Assembly (NCBI GenBank): GCA_019636675.1
Contig: JAHBXC010000001.1
Span: 1,361,007 to 1,425,006 of the forward strand
Reading direction: 5' to 3'
DNA from: Phycisphaeraceae bacterium
GTDB taxonomy: Bacteria; Planctomycetota; Phycisphaerae; Phycisphaerales; UBA1924
Length of the DNA: 64,000 nucleotides
In this document: piece after piece, positions 1-8,628 of the stretch
Position numbering within the stretch: the stretch's first letter is position 1
How the letters are laid out: each line of letters starts with the position of its first letter
Notes under the pieces: model-generated
Told to the model about the DNA's origin: nothing
Database searches by the model: none
The model's input: only the letters and a program-made list of their open reading frames with translations
Made by a program: the position numbers and the translations under genes

Positions 1-1
1 A

Positions 2-757
2 CGCGCCGGCTTCTCGCTCATCGATCTGCTCGTTTCGATCGTCATCATCGGTCTGCTGATGGCGATCATGCTGCCCGTGCTCACCCACGCGGCCGAGGCC
101 TCTCGCCGCGTCGCCTGTCGCTCCAACGTTCGACAGATGGGTCTTGGCCTCGCGCTCTACGCCGAGGACAACAACGGGCAGCTCCCTCGCAGCGAATTCG
201 CCGCCGGCGCAACCCCCGACACCTATCGCCCCCACCAGATGATGCTCCTCCACGCCGGCAAGGGCCCTGGCGACTGGGATGGGCTCGGCTGGCTCTACGC
301 CGCGGATTACCTGCGGACCCCCACGCTCTACTACTGCCCGAGCCATCGAGGCATGCACTCGTTCCAGAACTACGAGGTCGCCTGGCTGAACAACTCCGTC
401 GCGATCGTCGGCAACTACCACTTCCGCGCATTGGTCGGGCCGGTGTACCTCACCGATCTCTCCCCCAACATGGCGCTGATCTCCGACGGCATGCGCACCG
501 CGCAGGACTTCAACCACACCATCGGCGCCAACGTGCTCCTCGCCGACCTCTCGGTCGCGTGGGCCGCCGATCCGGACGGGTCCATCCTCCAGTCGCTCCC
601 GCGCACCGAGGCAGACGCCACCGCCGCTGAAGCGGTCGCCCGCGCGTGGCACATCCTCGAGGACGGCAACGACGGTCGCTTCCCGGGCCTTCCCTGGAAC
701 CCCAACACCCCGACCGGCCCAGGCAATGCGCAAGGCCTCGGCGCGCACCTGCGCTGA
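2..757 (+). CDS. Prepilin-like secreted protein, H-X9-D type (5' end outside window)
   Basis: The frame is open from the first bases, so the start codon lies upstream of the window. The visible N-terminus reads AGFSLIDLLVSIVIIGLLMA, a class III (type IV prepilin-like) leader: G/F cleavage site, position-5 residue D instead of the usual E, then a hydrophobic helix. It is followed by a Cys-Arg-Ser-Asn segment and 'LYAEDNNGQLPR', typical of planctomycete prepilin-like proteins. Near the C-terminus a His-Thr-Ile-Gly-Ala-Asn segment is followed nine residues later by Asp-Leu, a degenerate form of the H-X9-DG motif of that family. Such proteins are presumably processed by a prepilin peptidase and exposed at the surface; the exact role is unknown. 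A hairpin terminator follows at 790. Confidence 0.8.
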   Translation, partial: RAGFSLIDLLVSIVIIGLLMAIMLPVLTHAAEASRRVACRSNVRQMGLGLALYAEDNNGQLPRSEFAAGATPDTYRPHQMMLLHAGKGPGDWDGLGWLYAADYLRTPTLYYCPSHRGMHSFQNYEVAWLNNSVAIVGNYHFRALVGPVYLTDLSPNMALISDGMRTAQDFNHTIGANVLLADLSVAWAADPDGSILQSLPRTEADATAAEAVARAWHILEDGNDGRFPGLPWNPNTPTGPGNAQGLGAHLR

Positions 758-789
758 TCCCGGGCGTCCAACCCACTGATCCACCCAGC

Positions 790-820
790 AACGCCGCGAA
801 CCCTCGCGGCGTTTCTCATT
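790..820 (+). terminator. Rho-independent terminator after the prepilin-like gene
   Basis: A perfect 10-bp stem (AACGCCGCGA paired with TCGCGGCGTT) closes on a 4-base loop ACCC and is followed by TCTCATT. It lies 33 bases after the stop codon and 68 bases before the next start. Confidence 0.75.
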
Positions 821-881
821 CCGCGGCGCGCTCGCCGGGGTATCCTTCAACTCGCCACCCGCTTAACGGAGCCACGCACGC

Positions 882-1859
882 ATGCGACGCGACCTTCTTT
901 CCTTCGCCGTCCTCGCTTCCTCGTTCCTCGCCGCCGACGCTATGGCACAGCTCACCCCCGACCGGATGTACTACGGCAAGAGCCGCTCGATCCCCATGAC
1001 CGTCGAGGTCCCCACGGGGACAACCGGCCCGGTGCAGATCCGGCTCTTCCAGCACGGGGCCGCCCAGCCGGCCGAGACCGCCGACGCCGACGCTGGCAAG
1101 GTCGACCTCGCCGGGCTGTTCCCCGTCCTGTGGACGACCAGCAGCCCGCGCCTCCTCTACGCCCAGCTCTTCGTGGGCGAGGCGGCCATCGGGGCGCCGG
1201 TCGTGCTCCAGCCCCTCACCACCCCCAAGTACGCCCAGGGCACCAACCCGGCCAACGCCACCATCAACTGGCAGGCGACGCCCGGCGCCGTCTACTCGGG
1301 CCTGCGCGCGTACACCGACAAGCACGTCGTCATGGAAACCTCCGAGGGCGAGATCCGCTTCGCGATGCGCCCCGACGAGGCGCCCAACACCGCGTTCAAC
1401 TTCCTCCACCTCGTCGAGAGCGGCTTCTACACCGACATCATCTTCCATCGCATCGTCGCGATGACGCGCAACGGCGCGCCCTTCGTCGTGCAGGCGGGCG
1501 ACCCCACCGGCCAGGGCTCGGGCGGGCCCGGGTACTTCATCGACCTCGAGGCCAGCAACCTCCTGCACACCTTTGGCGTGCTCTCCATGGCGCGCTCCAA
1601 CGACCCCAACTCTAACGGGTCGCAGTTCTTCATCGCGCTCTCGCGCGAGGGCACCTCGTTCCTCGACGGGCGATACACCGGGTTCGGCGAAGCCGTCTCC
1701 GGCGCCGATGTCATCCTCAAGCTCGAGCAGTCCCCCGTCCGCGGCGAGCGCCCGATCGAGCCCCCGGTCATCCGACGCGCCTACACCGTCGACGCGCCGC
1801 CCTTCACCGAGCGACCCAAGCCCGTGACGCGACCGATCGACGCGACACCCGCGCGCTGA
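882..1859 (+). CDS. Exported cyclophilin-type peptidyl-prolyl cis-trans isomerase
   Basis: 325 residues. The N-terminus has two Arg, a hydrophobic stretch and an Ala-X-Ala site (AMAQ near residue 24), so export to the periplasm is likely. About 120 residues without a family I recognise follow. The cyclophilin domain runs from roughly residue 148 to 300. It contains the hallmark stretches FHRI, QAGDPTGQGSGGPGY, LSMAR, NSNGSQFFI and FLDGRYTGFG, including the catalytic Arg of FHR and the Gln and Phe of the substrate pocket. The enzyme would isomerise Xaa-Pro bonds during folding of exported proteins. It is a stand-alone gene between two hairpin terminators. The N-terminal extension may bind substrate (inference). 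Confidence 0.92.
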   Translation: MRRDLLSFAVLASSFLAADAMAQLTPDRMYYGKSRSIPMTVEVPTGTTGPVQIRLFQHGAAQPAETADADAGKVDLAGLFPVLWTTSSPRLLYAQLFVGEAAIGAPVVLQPLTTPKYAQGTNPANATINWQATPGAVYSGLRAYTDKHVVMETSEGEIRFAMRPDEAPNTAFNFLHLVESGFYTDIIFHRIVAMTRNGAPFVVQAGDPTGQGSGGPGYFIDLEASNLLHTFGVLSMARSNDPNSNGSQFFIALSREGTSFLDGRYTGFGEAVSGADVILKLEQSPVRGERPIEPPVIRRAYTVDAPPFTERPKPVTRPIDATPAR

Positions 1860-1892
1860 TCGCCGCGACTCGACAACCCCGAACCACCCCCG

Positions 1893-1917
1893 ACACGCGC
1901 GACATCGTCGCGCGTGT
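1893..1917. terminator. Bidirectional hairpin terminator between convergent genes
   Basis: A perfect 11-bp stem (ACACGCGCGAC with GTCGCGCGTGT) has a 3-base loop ATC. It fills the 60-base gap between the cyclophilin stop and the stop of the convergent membrane-protein gene. Plus-strand flank is TGTCATT; there is no long T run on either side. Confidence 0.6.
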
Positions 1918-1919
1918 TG

Positions 1920-3809
1920 TCATTCGGGCTTCTTCGGCTCGTCCTTCTTTGGCGCCTCGTCGCGTTTCCGCCCGCCGCCCAGCAGACTCTCGAGCGCGCC
2001 CTTCGCCGCGTCCTGCACGCCCTTGCTCGCGTCCGTGCCGAGCTGTTCGCCCAGTTTCTCTCCGATCTGCTCGCCGAGTTTCCCGGCGGCGCGCCCGACC
2101 GCCTCGTCCGCCTTCGAGCGCGCCTCGGCCGCCAGCTTGCCGGCGCCGGCCTGCAGCAGCGCGTCGGCGAAGGCCTGCTCGCTGACCATCACGCGCGGGT
2201 TGTCCATCGGGCCCTGCAGCCCGAACGGGAAGGTCAGATTCGACACCCGCTCCGAGCCGACGCGCGGCATCGAGAGCGTCGTGTCCTTCAGCGTCACGGT
2301 CACCGGCAGCTCGATCACGCCGCGAAGCATCGACCCGCGCGCGACGAAGTCCGCCGTCCCGCCGCGCACCGGGGGCTCGCCCACGAACTTGAGCGCCTGG
2401 CCGATGCGATCGCCCGCCACGCCGCGCACGACGATTTCGAGGGGCAGCGCCGCGTCCGCGGCCCCGGGGCGGGGCTCGTCCACGCCGAGATTGACGAGCA
2501 GGTCGCCGCTGCGCGACGCGACGCGCAGGCGCGGCTGGCCGGCGAGCCATGGCTGCGTTGACAGGTTCTCGCCGCGCACGTCGAACACCTCTCCGGGCAG
2601 CTTCTCCACGCGCACGCCCTCGGCGACGACCTCGCGGATCAGCACGGTCGGGGCGCCCTCGAGCAGATGATCGGCCTTGACGCGCGCGTAGCCCTGCTCG
2701 CGTGCGCGCCGGCGCAGGCGCTCCTCGAGCGTCTCGCGCGCCTCGTCCGACGGGTCGCGCGCCGGCCCGCTGACGCGCTCCATCCACTGCCTGGCCTGCG
2801 CCAGCCGCTCTTTCCAGAGCTGCGCCTCGCGCAGGTAATCGTCGAGCGTCTTCTCGGAGTCGTCCGGGGGGGGCGCGGGCCGGGCGGGCCTGAGCACGCG
2901 CCCGGGGATCGCGCGCTTCGCCCCGCTCACGCCCTCGGCGATGGTCAGCGTGTCGATCGCGAACCGCTTGCGCAGCAGGTCGCTGGCGCTGATCGCGCCC
3001 TCGACGCGCGATGCGCGGAATGAATCGAGCGTGACATCGTTCACATCGGCGAGCGCGAGACCGGTGAGCGTCATCCGGCCGCTGCGAAGGTCGAAGTCCG
3101 CGCCCGCCAGGTCGACCGTCGCGCCGTTCGCACGCTCCAGCCCGCGCTTCACCGCCATCGTGACGATCGGGCCCGACAGGAACGACTGCACGATGAAGAA
3201 CAGCCCGACCACGAGCGCGGCGAAGACCACGCCCAGCGGCCTGATCGGGTTCCCGACCCGCTTGTTCGCGAGTTCCGCGTAGGTCTTCTTCCCGTGCCCG
3301 CCGCCGACGAACACGAACAGCAGCGCCTTCACCCACCACTTCGACGTGTACGCCTTGTAGCGCTCGCTGCCCTCTTCGAGCGTCGCCATTTTCCGCCGGA
3401 ACGCGCCCACGATCGCGATCAGCATCAGGCCGCACGCCGCCCCGAACAGCGCGCCCAGCGCGAGCGCGCCGCTCGTCGCGTAGTGCTCGAACCCGAAGAG
3501 CGCGAGCACCGGCGCGTTGATCATCGCCTTGAACAGCCCGCCTGTGGGCCCGTCGAGGAGGAAACGCCCGACCTCGAAACTCAGGGGCAGCGCGAGCAGC
3601 CCGACGAGCTTGGACGCGAGGCCCACCAGACCCGCGACCGCCAGGTTGGCGTTCAGCACCACCAGGAGCAGCAGCAGCGCGATTGTCAGCCCGACCGAGG
3701 TTGAAAGCTCGGGCAGGAAGCCGATCGCCCCCCCGATCACGCACGCGAGCATGATCTGCACGGGCGTCGCCTTCCCTCGCAGCACTTTCCCGACCGATCG
3801 TGTCAGCAT
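1920..3809 (-). CDS. Membrane protein: TIGR03546-like N-terminus fused to an AsmA/TIGR03545-like region
   Basis: 629 residues. The start at 3809 is preceded at good spacing by GGAGGAG, so the much longer open frame upstream is not used. Residues 1-150 are strongly hydrophobic with several membrane helices, as in the small TIGR03546 family. One more helix at about 220-245 (VVFAALVVGLFFIVQSFLSG) leads into a large domain with AsmA-like features: 'RMTLTGLALADVNDVTLDSF', repeated beta-rich segments and a charged helical tail. The last 80 residues are Lys/Glu-rich with a GGG patch. TIGR03546 and TIGR03545 are, from memory, usually two neighbouring genes; here they appear joined. AsmA-like proteins act in envelope lipid or outer-membrane homeostasis, so that role is inferred only. 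The gene is divergent from osmC. Confidence 0.6.
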   Translation of the reverse strand: MLTRSVGKVLRGKATPVQIMLACVIGGAIGFLPELSTSVGLTIALLLLLVVLNANLAVAGLVGLASKLVGLLALPLSFEVGRFLLDGPTGGLFKAMINAPVLALFGFEHYATSGALALGALFGAACGLMLIAIVGAFRRKMATLEEGSERYKAYTSKWWVKALLFVFVGGGHGKKTYAELANKRVGNPIRPLGVVFAALVVGLFFIVQSFLSGPIVTMAVKRGLERANGATVDLAGADFDLRSGRMTLTGLALADVNDVTLDSFRASRVEGAISASDLLRKRFAIDTLTIAEGVSGAKRAIPGRVLRPARPAPPPDDSEKTLDDYLREAQLWKERLAQARQWMERVSGPARDPSDEARETLEERLRRRAREQGYARVKADHLLEGAPTVLIREVVAEGVRVEKLPGEVFDVRGENLSTQPWLAGQPRLRVASRSGDLLVNLGVDEPRPGAADAALPLEIVVRGVAGDRIGQALKFVGEPPVRGGTADFVARGSMLRGVIELPVTVTLKDTTLSMPRVGSERVSNLTFPFGLQGPMDNPRVMVSEQAFADALLQAGAGKLAAEARSKADEAVGRAAGKLGEQIGEKLGEQLGTDASKGVQDAAKGALESLLGGGRKRDEAPKKDEPKKPE

Positions 3810-3992
3810 CGCAACTCCTCCACGCGTCAACGCTTGCCAACCCCATGTGACGCGTCCGGGGCATTCTTCGTTCAGCGCCGACGCGAGTACACCTCCGAAA
3901 AAATCCGCGGGTCGCGGCGCCCCCGGGCCCGGGATTCCGCTTCTCCTTGCCACCGGCGGCCTCACACCGCCCGAACCACAAGGAGTCACACC

Positions 3993-4550
3993 ATGCAGAC
4001 CGCCACGCAACGCCTTAACGGCATCGACACCAACGCCCTGCGAGGCTTCATCGACGCCGTCGACCAGGACCATCGCTCCGGGATCTGCGGCTTCCGCGTC
4101 ACCACCAACTGGCAGGGCGGCGTCAAGACCGTCACCCGCGTCGACGACTGGCGCCTCGGCGGCGAGACCCACCCACGCGGCTTCGTGATCCACACCGACG
4201 AGCCCAACCAGCTCTGCGGCGAGGACTCCGCCCCCAACCCCCAGGAGGTCCTCATGGCCGCCCTCAACGCCTGCATGAGCGTCGGCTACGCCGCCCTCTG
4301 CGCGCTCGAAGGCATCGAGATCGAGTCCCTCCAGATCGAGAGCGCCGGCAACCTCGACCTGCGCGGCTTCCTGGGACTCGACGCCACCGTCAAGCCCGGC
4401 TACGACTCGCTCCGCTACACCGTCCGCATCAAGGGCAGCGGCACGCGCGAGCAGTTCGAACGCATCCACGAGATGGTCATGGCCACCTCGCCCAACTTCT
4501 TCAACGTCAGCCGGCCCGTGCGCCTCGAGCCCACGCTGATCGTCGATTGA
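3993..4550 (+). CDS. OsmC family protein (peroxide-detoxifying type)
   Basis: 185 residues. AAGGAG lies 7 bases before this ATG and decides the start against a longer upstream frame. The family signature is clear: a central helix with 'LMAALNACMSVGYA' carrying the conserved Cys, then 'GNLDLRGFLGLD' and a C-terminal beta strand ending in a Pro-Val-Arg-Leu motif. OsmC/Ohr proteins reduce organic hydroperoxides through a Cys pair; a second Cys sits seven residues after the first helix Cys rather than at the usual distance. The subfamily could therefore be the YhfA-like OsmC type, whose substrate is not defined. It is divergent from the membrane-protein gene and followed by its own terminator, so it is a single-gene unit. 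Confidence 0.85.
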   Translation: MQTATQRLNGIDTNALRGFIDAVDQDHRSGICGFRVTTNWQGGVKTVTRVDDWRLGGETHPRGFVIHTDEPNQLCGEDSAPNPQEVLMAALNACMSVGYAALCALEGIEIESLQIESAGNLDLRGFLGLDATVKPGYDSLRYTVRIKGSGTREQFERIHEMVMATSPNFFNVSRPVRLEPTLIVD

Positions 4551-4579
4551 ACCGGCCAGCACGCGTCCCTCACGGAAAG

Positions 4580-4605
4580 CCGCCCGCCCTTCACGGGCGG
4601 TTTTT
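4580..4605 (+). terminator. Rho-independent terminator after osmC-like gene
   Basis: Perfect 7-bp stem CCGCCCG/CGGGCGG, a 7-base loop and then five T residues. It sits 30 bases after the stop codon. Confidence 0.85.
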
Positions 4606-4644
4606 CGTGCGCCCAGCGACACGCCGCCCGCGAACACACTCGCC

Positions 4645-5082
4645 ATGCCCCACGCCGCCAACCCGACGCCGCCGGCTCCCCGCTGGATGCGCGCCACCCT
4701 CGTCATCGCCGGGATCTATAACCTTCTCTGGGGCGCGGCGGTCGTGCTCTTCCCCACGAAGGGCTTTGATCTGGTCGGGATCGCCTACCCCGATGACTTC
4801 ACGCTCTGGATCCCGATCTGGCAGTGCCTGGGTATGGTGATCGGCGTGTTCGGTGTGGGCTACCTCGCCGCCAGCCGCGACCCGATCACGCACTGGCCCA
4901 TCACGCTCGTCGGCTTTCTGGGCAAGGTTTTCGGCCCCATCGGCTTCGTGTACTTCGCGTCGACCGGGCAATTCCCCTGGTCATTCGGCTGGACGATTCT
5001 GACGAACGACCTTGTCTGGTGGGTCCCCTTCGGCCTTATCCTCCTTGCCGCCTGGCGCCGTCATCACCCCGAGAACGCCTGA
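4645..5082 (+). CDS. Small four-helix membrane protein, function unknown
   Basis: 145 residues with four predicted membrane helices: about 17-37, 55-77, 85-105 and 112-135, the last rich in Trp ('DLVWWVPFGLILLAAW'). The C-terminal tail is His/Arg-rich. No domain of known function is recognised. The next gene, a thioredoxin-fold redox protein, starts 6 bases after its stop, so the two are almost certainly co-transcribed. In that setting it may serve as a membrane partner in redox homeostasis; this is inference from position only. Confidence 0.75.
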   Translation: MPHAANPTPPAPRWMRATLVIAGIYNLLWGAAVVLFPTKGFDLVGIAYPDDFTLWIPIWQCLGMVIGVFGVGYLAASRDPITHWPITLVGFLGKVFGPIGFVYFASTGQFPWSFGWTILTNDLVWWVPFGLILLAAWRRHHPENA

Positions 5083-5087
5083 GACCG

Positions 5088-5645
5088 ATGCGCGCAGAGC
5101 ACGACCACATCTCCCTGACCGACACGCTCGCGTCGACGCGCGCCAACGACGGGCGCTCGCTGCTCGAACTCTCGCGCACCGACGCGACGCACGCCGGGCT
5201 GCTGCTCGTCTTCCTGCGCCACAGCGGGTGCACCTTCTGCCGCGAGGCGCTCGCCGACCTTTCGAAGAAGCGCGACGACCTCAAGTCCCGGCGCGTGCGC
5301 CTCGTGCTCGTGCACATGGGGCCGGAGAACAGCGAGACCGCCGCCCACTTCGCGAAATACGGCCTGCAGGGCATGCAGCGGGTCTCCGACCCCGACCGGG
5401 CGCTGTACCGCGCGTTCGAGCTCGAGCGCGGGACCTTCTCCCAGCTCTTCGGGCTCAAGTGCGTGCTGCGCGGCGCGTGGGCCGCGACCGTGGGGCGCCA
5501 CTGGGTGGGCAAACTCGTCGGGGACGGCTTCCAGATGCCAGGGGTCTTTATGATCCGCGACGGCGTGGTGACCCAGGCGTTCCGGCACCGCTCCGCCGCC
5601 GACAGGCCCGAATACTGCGAAATCGCCCTCGCCGGCGCGCGCTAA
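5088..5645 (+). CDS. Peroxiredoxin-like protein (AhpC/TSA_2, thioredoxin fold) with CxxC
   Basis: 185 residues. The ATG at 5088 follows the upstream stop by 5 bases; earlier ATGs in the frame lie inside the upstream gene. The core is thioredoxin-like: a beta strand 'LLLVFLRHSGC' enters the motif CTFC at about residues 45-48, followed by a helix, then the strand 'VRLVLVHMG', and a late 'MPGVFMIRDGVVTQAFRH' strand pair with the cis-Pro position. This fits the AhpC-TSA_2 (peroxiredoxin-like 2/SelL-related) group, in which one or both of the Cys positions are selenocysteine in some bacteria; here both are Cys. A thiol-dependent peroxide or disulfide reductase role is likely, with the substrate unknown. 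It pairs with the membrane protein just upstream. Confidence 0.8.
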   Translation: MRAEHDHISLTDTLASTRANDGRSLLELSRTDATHAGLLLVFLRHSGCTFCREALADLSKKRDDLKSRRVRLVLVHMGPENSETAAHFAKYGLQGMQRVSDPDRALYRAFELERGTFSQLFGLKCVLRGAWAATVGRHWVGKLVGDGFQMPGVFMIRDGVVTQAFRHRSAADRPEYCEIALAGAR

Positions 5646-5718
5646 ACCCGCGATTTCCGACGACCCGCCCCCCGGATCGCCGAAGCAATACGGGCGTCCC
5701 CGGAGCGTTGTCCCGCCG

Positions 5719-7266
5719 ATGGCCCAGCCGACCGACCATCTCGCCCCGGTGCGCGACGAGGCCTTCGGCCCGCGCGAGGCAGGCGCGCTGCTCCGACGCG
5801 CCGGGCTCGGCGCGCCGCTCGAGGACGCGCACCGGCTGGCCGAGCTGGGCGTCGCGAAGGCCGTCGACACCCTCGTCAACTACGCGAACACGCCCGACCC
5901 CTCGCCGCCGCGCGACGACCAGTTCGATCGCTCGGTGATCCGCCCGCCCGACGAAGCGACCCGGCGCGCGTTCCAGCAGGCCCGCGCACGGCGCGACGAA
6001 GAGGCCATCGCGCGCCTTCGCACGGCCCGCGAAGAGATGGAACGGCGCGACCGCGAGCAGATGGGCGAGATACGGCGCTGGTGGGTCGAACGGATGATCG
6101 CCACGCCCCGGCCTCTCGAAGAGAAACTCACGCTCTTCTGGCACGGCCACTTCGCCACGAGTTACCGCAAGGTCCAGAACAGCTACCACCTCTACCTGCA
6201 GAACCAGACCTTTCGCAAGCACGGCGCGGGCTCCTTCGCCGACCTGCTGCGCGCGATGATCCGCGACCCGGCGATGCTCGCGTGGCTGGATAATCACACC
6301 TCCAACCTGCGCGCGCCCAACGAGAACCTCGCGCGAGAGATCCTCGAGCTGTTCACCCTCGGGCCGGGCAACTACACCGAGAGCGACATCAAAGAGGGCG
6401 CCCGCGCCCTCACCGGCTACACCTTCGAGGGCAACGACTTCCTCTTCCGGCGCGAGTGGCACGACCCCAACCCCAAGCGACTCTTCCGCACGAACAGCCG
6501 CTACGACGGCGACGCGTTCGTCGATCTCATCCTGCAGCAGCAGGCGTGCGCCCCCTTCCTCGCGCACGCGCTGTACCGCTTCTTCGTCGACAGCGAAACG
6601 CCGGCGCAGCCGGGCGACGCCCCGGCCGACACGAAGCGCGTCGTCGCGTCCCTCGCGGCGATGCTTCGATCGACGAACTACCAGATCCGCCCCGCCCTGA
6701 CGCGCCTCTTCATGTCGAGGCATTTCTACGAGAAGGCCGCGACCACCACGCACATCAAATCGCCCGTCGAGATCGTCGTCGGCACGCTCCGCACGCTGCG
6801 CACGCCCCCGCGCGACGCGCGCCTGCTCCTCGACGCGATGGCGCGTAGCGGGCAGGACCTGTTCTTCCCCCCCACGGTCGCCGGCTGGGCCGGGGGGCGC
6901 GCGTGGATCAACACCTCCACCCTGCTCACGCGTCAGAACGCGGTGGTCTTCCTGCTCACCGGCCTGAACCCGCGCAACGCCGACCGCCCGGGCGCAGCGT
7001 TCCTTGCGCGAGGGCGCGACTACGACCCCCTGGCCGGCGTCCCCTCGCTCGCGCACGCGCGCACGGCGCGAGAACTCGCCGGCGCGGCATGCGCCGCGAT
7101 GCTCCCGATCGAGTCCCGCGCCGCCGAGGACGCGCTCGCGCAGTGGTGCGCCGATCGCCTCGCCCTCGAGTCGCCGGACGATCCCCTGCCGCAACGCGTC
7201 GATCGCTCGGTCCTCATCGCCCTGCTCGCCTCGGTGGGCGCGCGCCCGGAGTACCAGCTGTGCTGA
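5719..7266 (+). CDS. DUF1800 domain-containing protein
   Basis: 515 residues, matching the usual length of DUF1800 proteins. Visible family landmarks are 'EAGALLRRAGLG' at the N-terminus, 'RWWVERMIATPRPLEEKLTL', the FWHGHFATS motif, 'MLAWLDNHTSN', 'ENLAREILELFTLGPG', 'DIKEGARALTGY', 'SPVEIVVGTLRTL' and 'PPTVAGWAGGRAWI'. No signal peptide is evident. The DUF1501 gene begins 13 bases after the stop, and the two families are almost always found as such a pair in planctomycetes and proteobacteria. The biochemical function is unknown; a role in an exported or surface complex has been suggested because of the Tat-exported partner. Confidence 0.93.
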   Translation: MAQPTDHLAPVRDEAFGPREAGALLRRAGLGAPLEDAHRLAELGVAKAVDTLVNYANTPDPSPPRDDQFDRSVIRPPDEATRRAFQQARARRDEEAIARLRTAREEMERRDREQMGEIRRWWVERMIATPRPLEEKLTLFWHGHFATSYRKVQNSYHLYLQNQTFRKHGAGSFADLLRAMIRDPAMLAWLDNHTSNLRAPNENLAREILELFTLGPGNYTESDIKEGARALTGYTFEGNDFLFRREWHDPNPKRLFRTNSRYDGDAFVDLILQQQACAPFLAHALYRFFVDSETPAQPGDAPADTKRVVASLAAMLRSTNYQIRPALTRLFMSRHFYEKAATTTHIKSPVEIVVGTLRTLRTPPRDARLLLDAMARSGQDLFFPPTVAGWAGGRAWINTSTLLTRQNAVVFLLTGLNPRNADRPGAAFLARGRDYDPLAGVPSLAHARTARELAGAACAAMLPIESRAAEDALAQWCADRLALESPDDPLPQRVDRSVLIALLASVGARPEYQLC

Positions 7267-7279
7267 AAGCGAGCCGCGC

Positions 7280-8551
7280 ATGAACCCGTACCTCCCCGAC
7301 GCGTGGACCCGGCGCTCCTTCCTCATGCGCGGCGTCGCGCTCGCCTCCGCAACGCTCACCGTCCCGGCGTTCCTCGCACGCTCCGCGCACGCGATGGCCC
7401 AGGGCGCCGCCGACCTGCGCTCACGCCCTGGCGTCCCCGACGAGCGCGTCCTCGTCGTCGTGCAACTCTCGGGGGGCAACGACGGGCTCAACACCGTCGT
7501 GCCATTCCGCGATTCGGTCTACCACCGCTCACGCCCGGTCATCGCGATCCCCGAGCGCGAGGTCATCCGGCTCACCGACAGCGTCGGCTTCCACCCCTCG
7601 ATGACCGGGCTCAAGTCGCTCCACGACGACGGCCTGCTCTCCGTCGTTCAGGGCGTCGGCTACCCCAACCCCAACCGATCCCACTTCGTCTCGATGGACA
7701 TCTGGCACACCGCCGACCCGCGCGGCACGGGCGCCGGCTGGCTCGGGCGCTTCGTCGACAACGAATGCGCAGGCGCGCGCCCGCGCACCCAGCCCTGCGA
7801 GCCCACGCCCGCGATCTCGCTCGGTCGCGAAGCGCCCCTCGCGCTGCTCGGGCGCACCAGCCAGCCCGTCAGCATCGAATCGCCCGAGTTCTATCGCTGG
7901 ACAGGCGACACGCTCGACGCCCTCGCGCCGGAAAGCGCCAACGGGGCGCCGGCCAACCCCACGCTCGACTTCCTCACGCGCACCTCGCTCGACGCGCAGG
8001 TCTCCAGCGACACCATCCGCAGCGCCGCCCGCGCGACGCCCATGACCACCTGGCCGCGCAACCCCCTCGCGCAGCAGCTCCAACTCGTCAGCGCGATGAT
8101 CCGCTCGGGCATGCCGACGCGCGTGTACTACACCTCGCTCGGTGGCTTCGACACCCACGCCCAGCAGGGAGGCGTTCAGGGCCGGCACGCCCAGCTCCTC
8201 ACCCAGCTCAGCGAATCGCTCCGCGCCTTCTACGCAGAGCTCAAGGCCCAGCGCGACGACGCGCGCGTCCTCACCATGTGCTTCTCCGAGTTCGGGCGGC
8301 GCGTCACCCAGAACGCCTCCGGGGGCACCGACCACGGCGCCGCCGCCCCGGTCTTCCTCGCCGGCCCCATGGTCCGCGCCGGGGTCCTCAACGACCACCC
8401 CCCCATGAGCGACCTCGAGGACGGCGACCTGCGCTACCAGATCGATTTCCGCTCGATCTACACCGGCGTCCTGCAGGACTGGCTCAAAGCCGACCCCCGG
8501 GCGGTGCTCGGCGGGTCGTTCCGCAAGGCGGAGCTGTTCCGCAGGGCCTGA
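7280..8551 (+). CDS. DUF1501 domain protein with Tat signal peptide
   Basis: 423 residues. The start at 7280 gives a twin-arginine leader (TRRSFLMRGVALASA) ending near AHAMA, so folded export by the Tat system is expected. The domain shows 'VLVVVQLSGGNDGLNTVVPF', 'FHPSMTGLKSLHDDGLLSVVQGVGYPNPNRSHF', a central 'GFDTHAQQGGVQGRHA' and 'SEFGRRVTQNASGGTDHGAA', which resemble the metal-binding Asp/His pattern of the alkaline phosphatase/sulfatase superfamily. Enzymatic activity is not established for the family. It is co-transcribed with the DUF1800 gene. A short GC hairpin (GGCCC/GGGCC) follows the stop but has no T run. Confidence 0.93.
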   Translation: MNPYLPDAWTRRSFLMRGVALASATLTVPAFLARSAHAMAQGAADLRSRPGVPDERVLVVVQLSGGNDGLNTVVPFRDSVYHRSRPVIAIPEREVIRLTDSVGFHPSMTGLKSLHDDGLLSVVQGVGYPNPNRSHFVSMDIWHTADPRGTGAGWLGRFVDNECAGARPRTQPCEPTPAISLGREAPLALLGRTSQPVSIESPEFYRWTGDTLDALAPESANGAPANPTLDFLTRTSLDAQVSSDTIRSAARATPMTTWPRNPLAQQLQLVSAMIRSGMPTRVYYTSLGGFDTHAQQGGVQGRHAQLLTQLSESLRAFYAELKAQRDDARVLTMCFSEFGRRVTQNASGGTDHGAAAPVFLAGPMVRAGVLNDHPPMSDLEDGDLRYQIDFRSIYTGVLQDWLKADPRAVLGGSFRKAELFRRA

Positions 8552-8628
8552 GGGCCCTTCCCGGGCCGCAGAACTCCATGAATGGGTGGCCCACCCCCGG
8601 GCTGGCCCCCTACGCTCCGCCCTTGCGC

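Noticed and set aside
3810..4706. N-terminal extension of the TIGR03546-like protein across the OsmC gene
   Set aside because: It would run antisense through a clear OsmC gene, and a strong GGAGGAG site precedes the ATG at 3809.
8552..8580. GGCCC/GGGCC hairpin after the DUF1501 gene as a terminator
   Set aside because: Five-bp stem without T run; ribF follows closely and may be read through from the same transcript.
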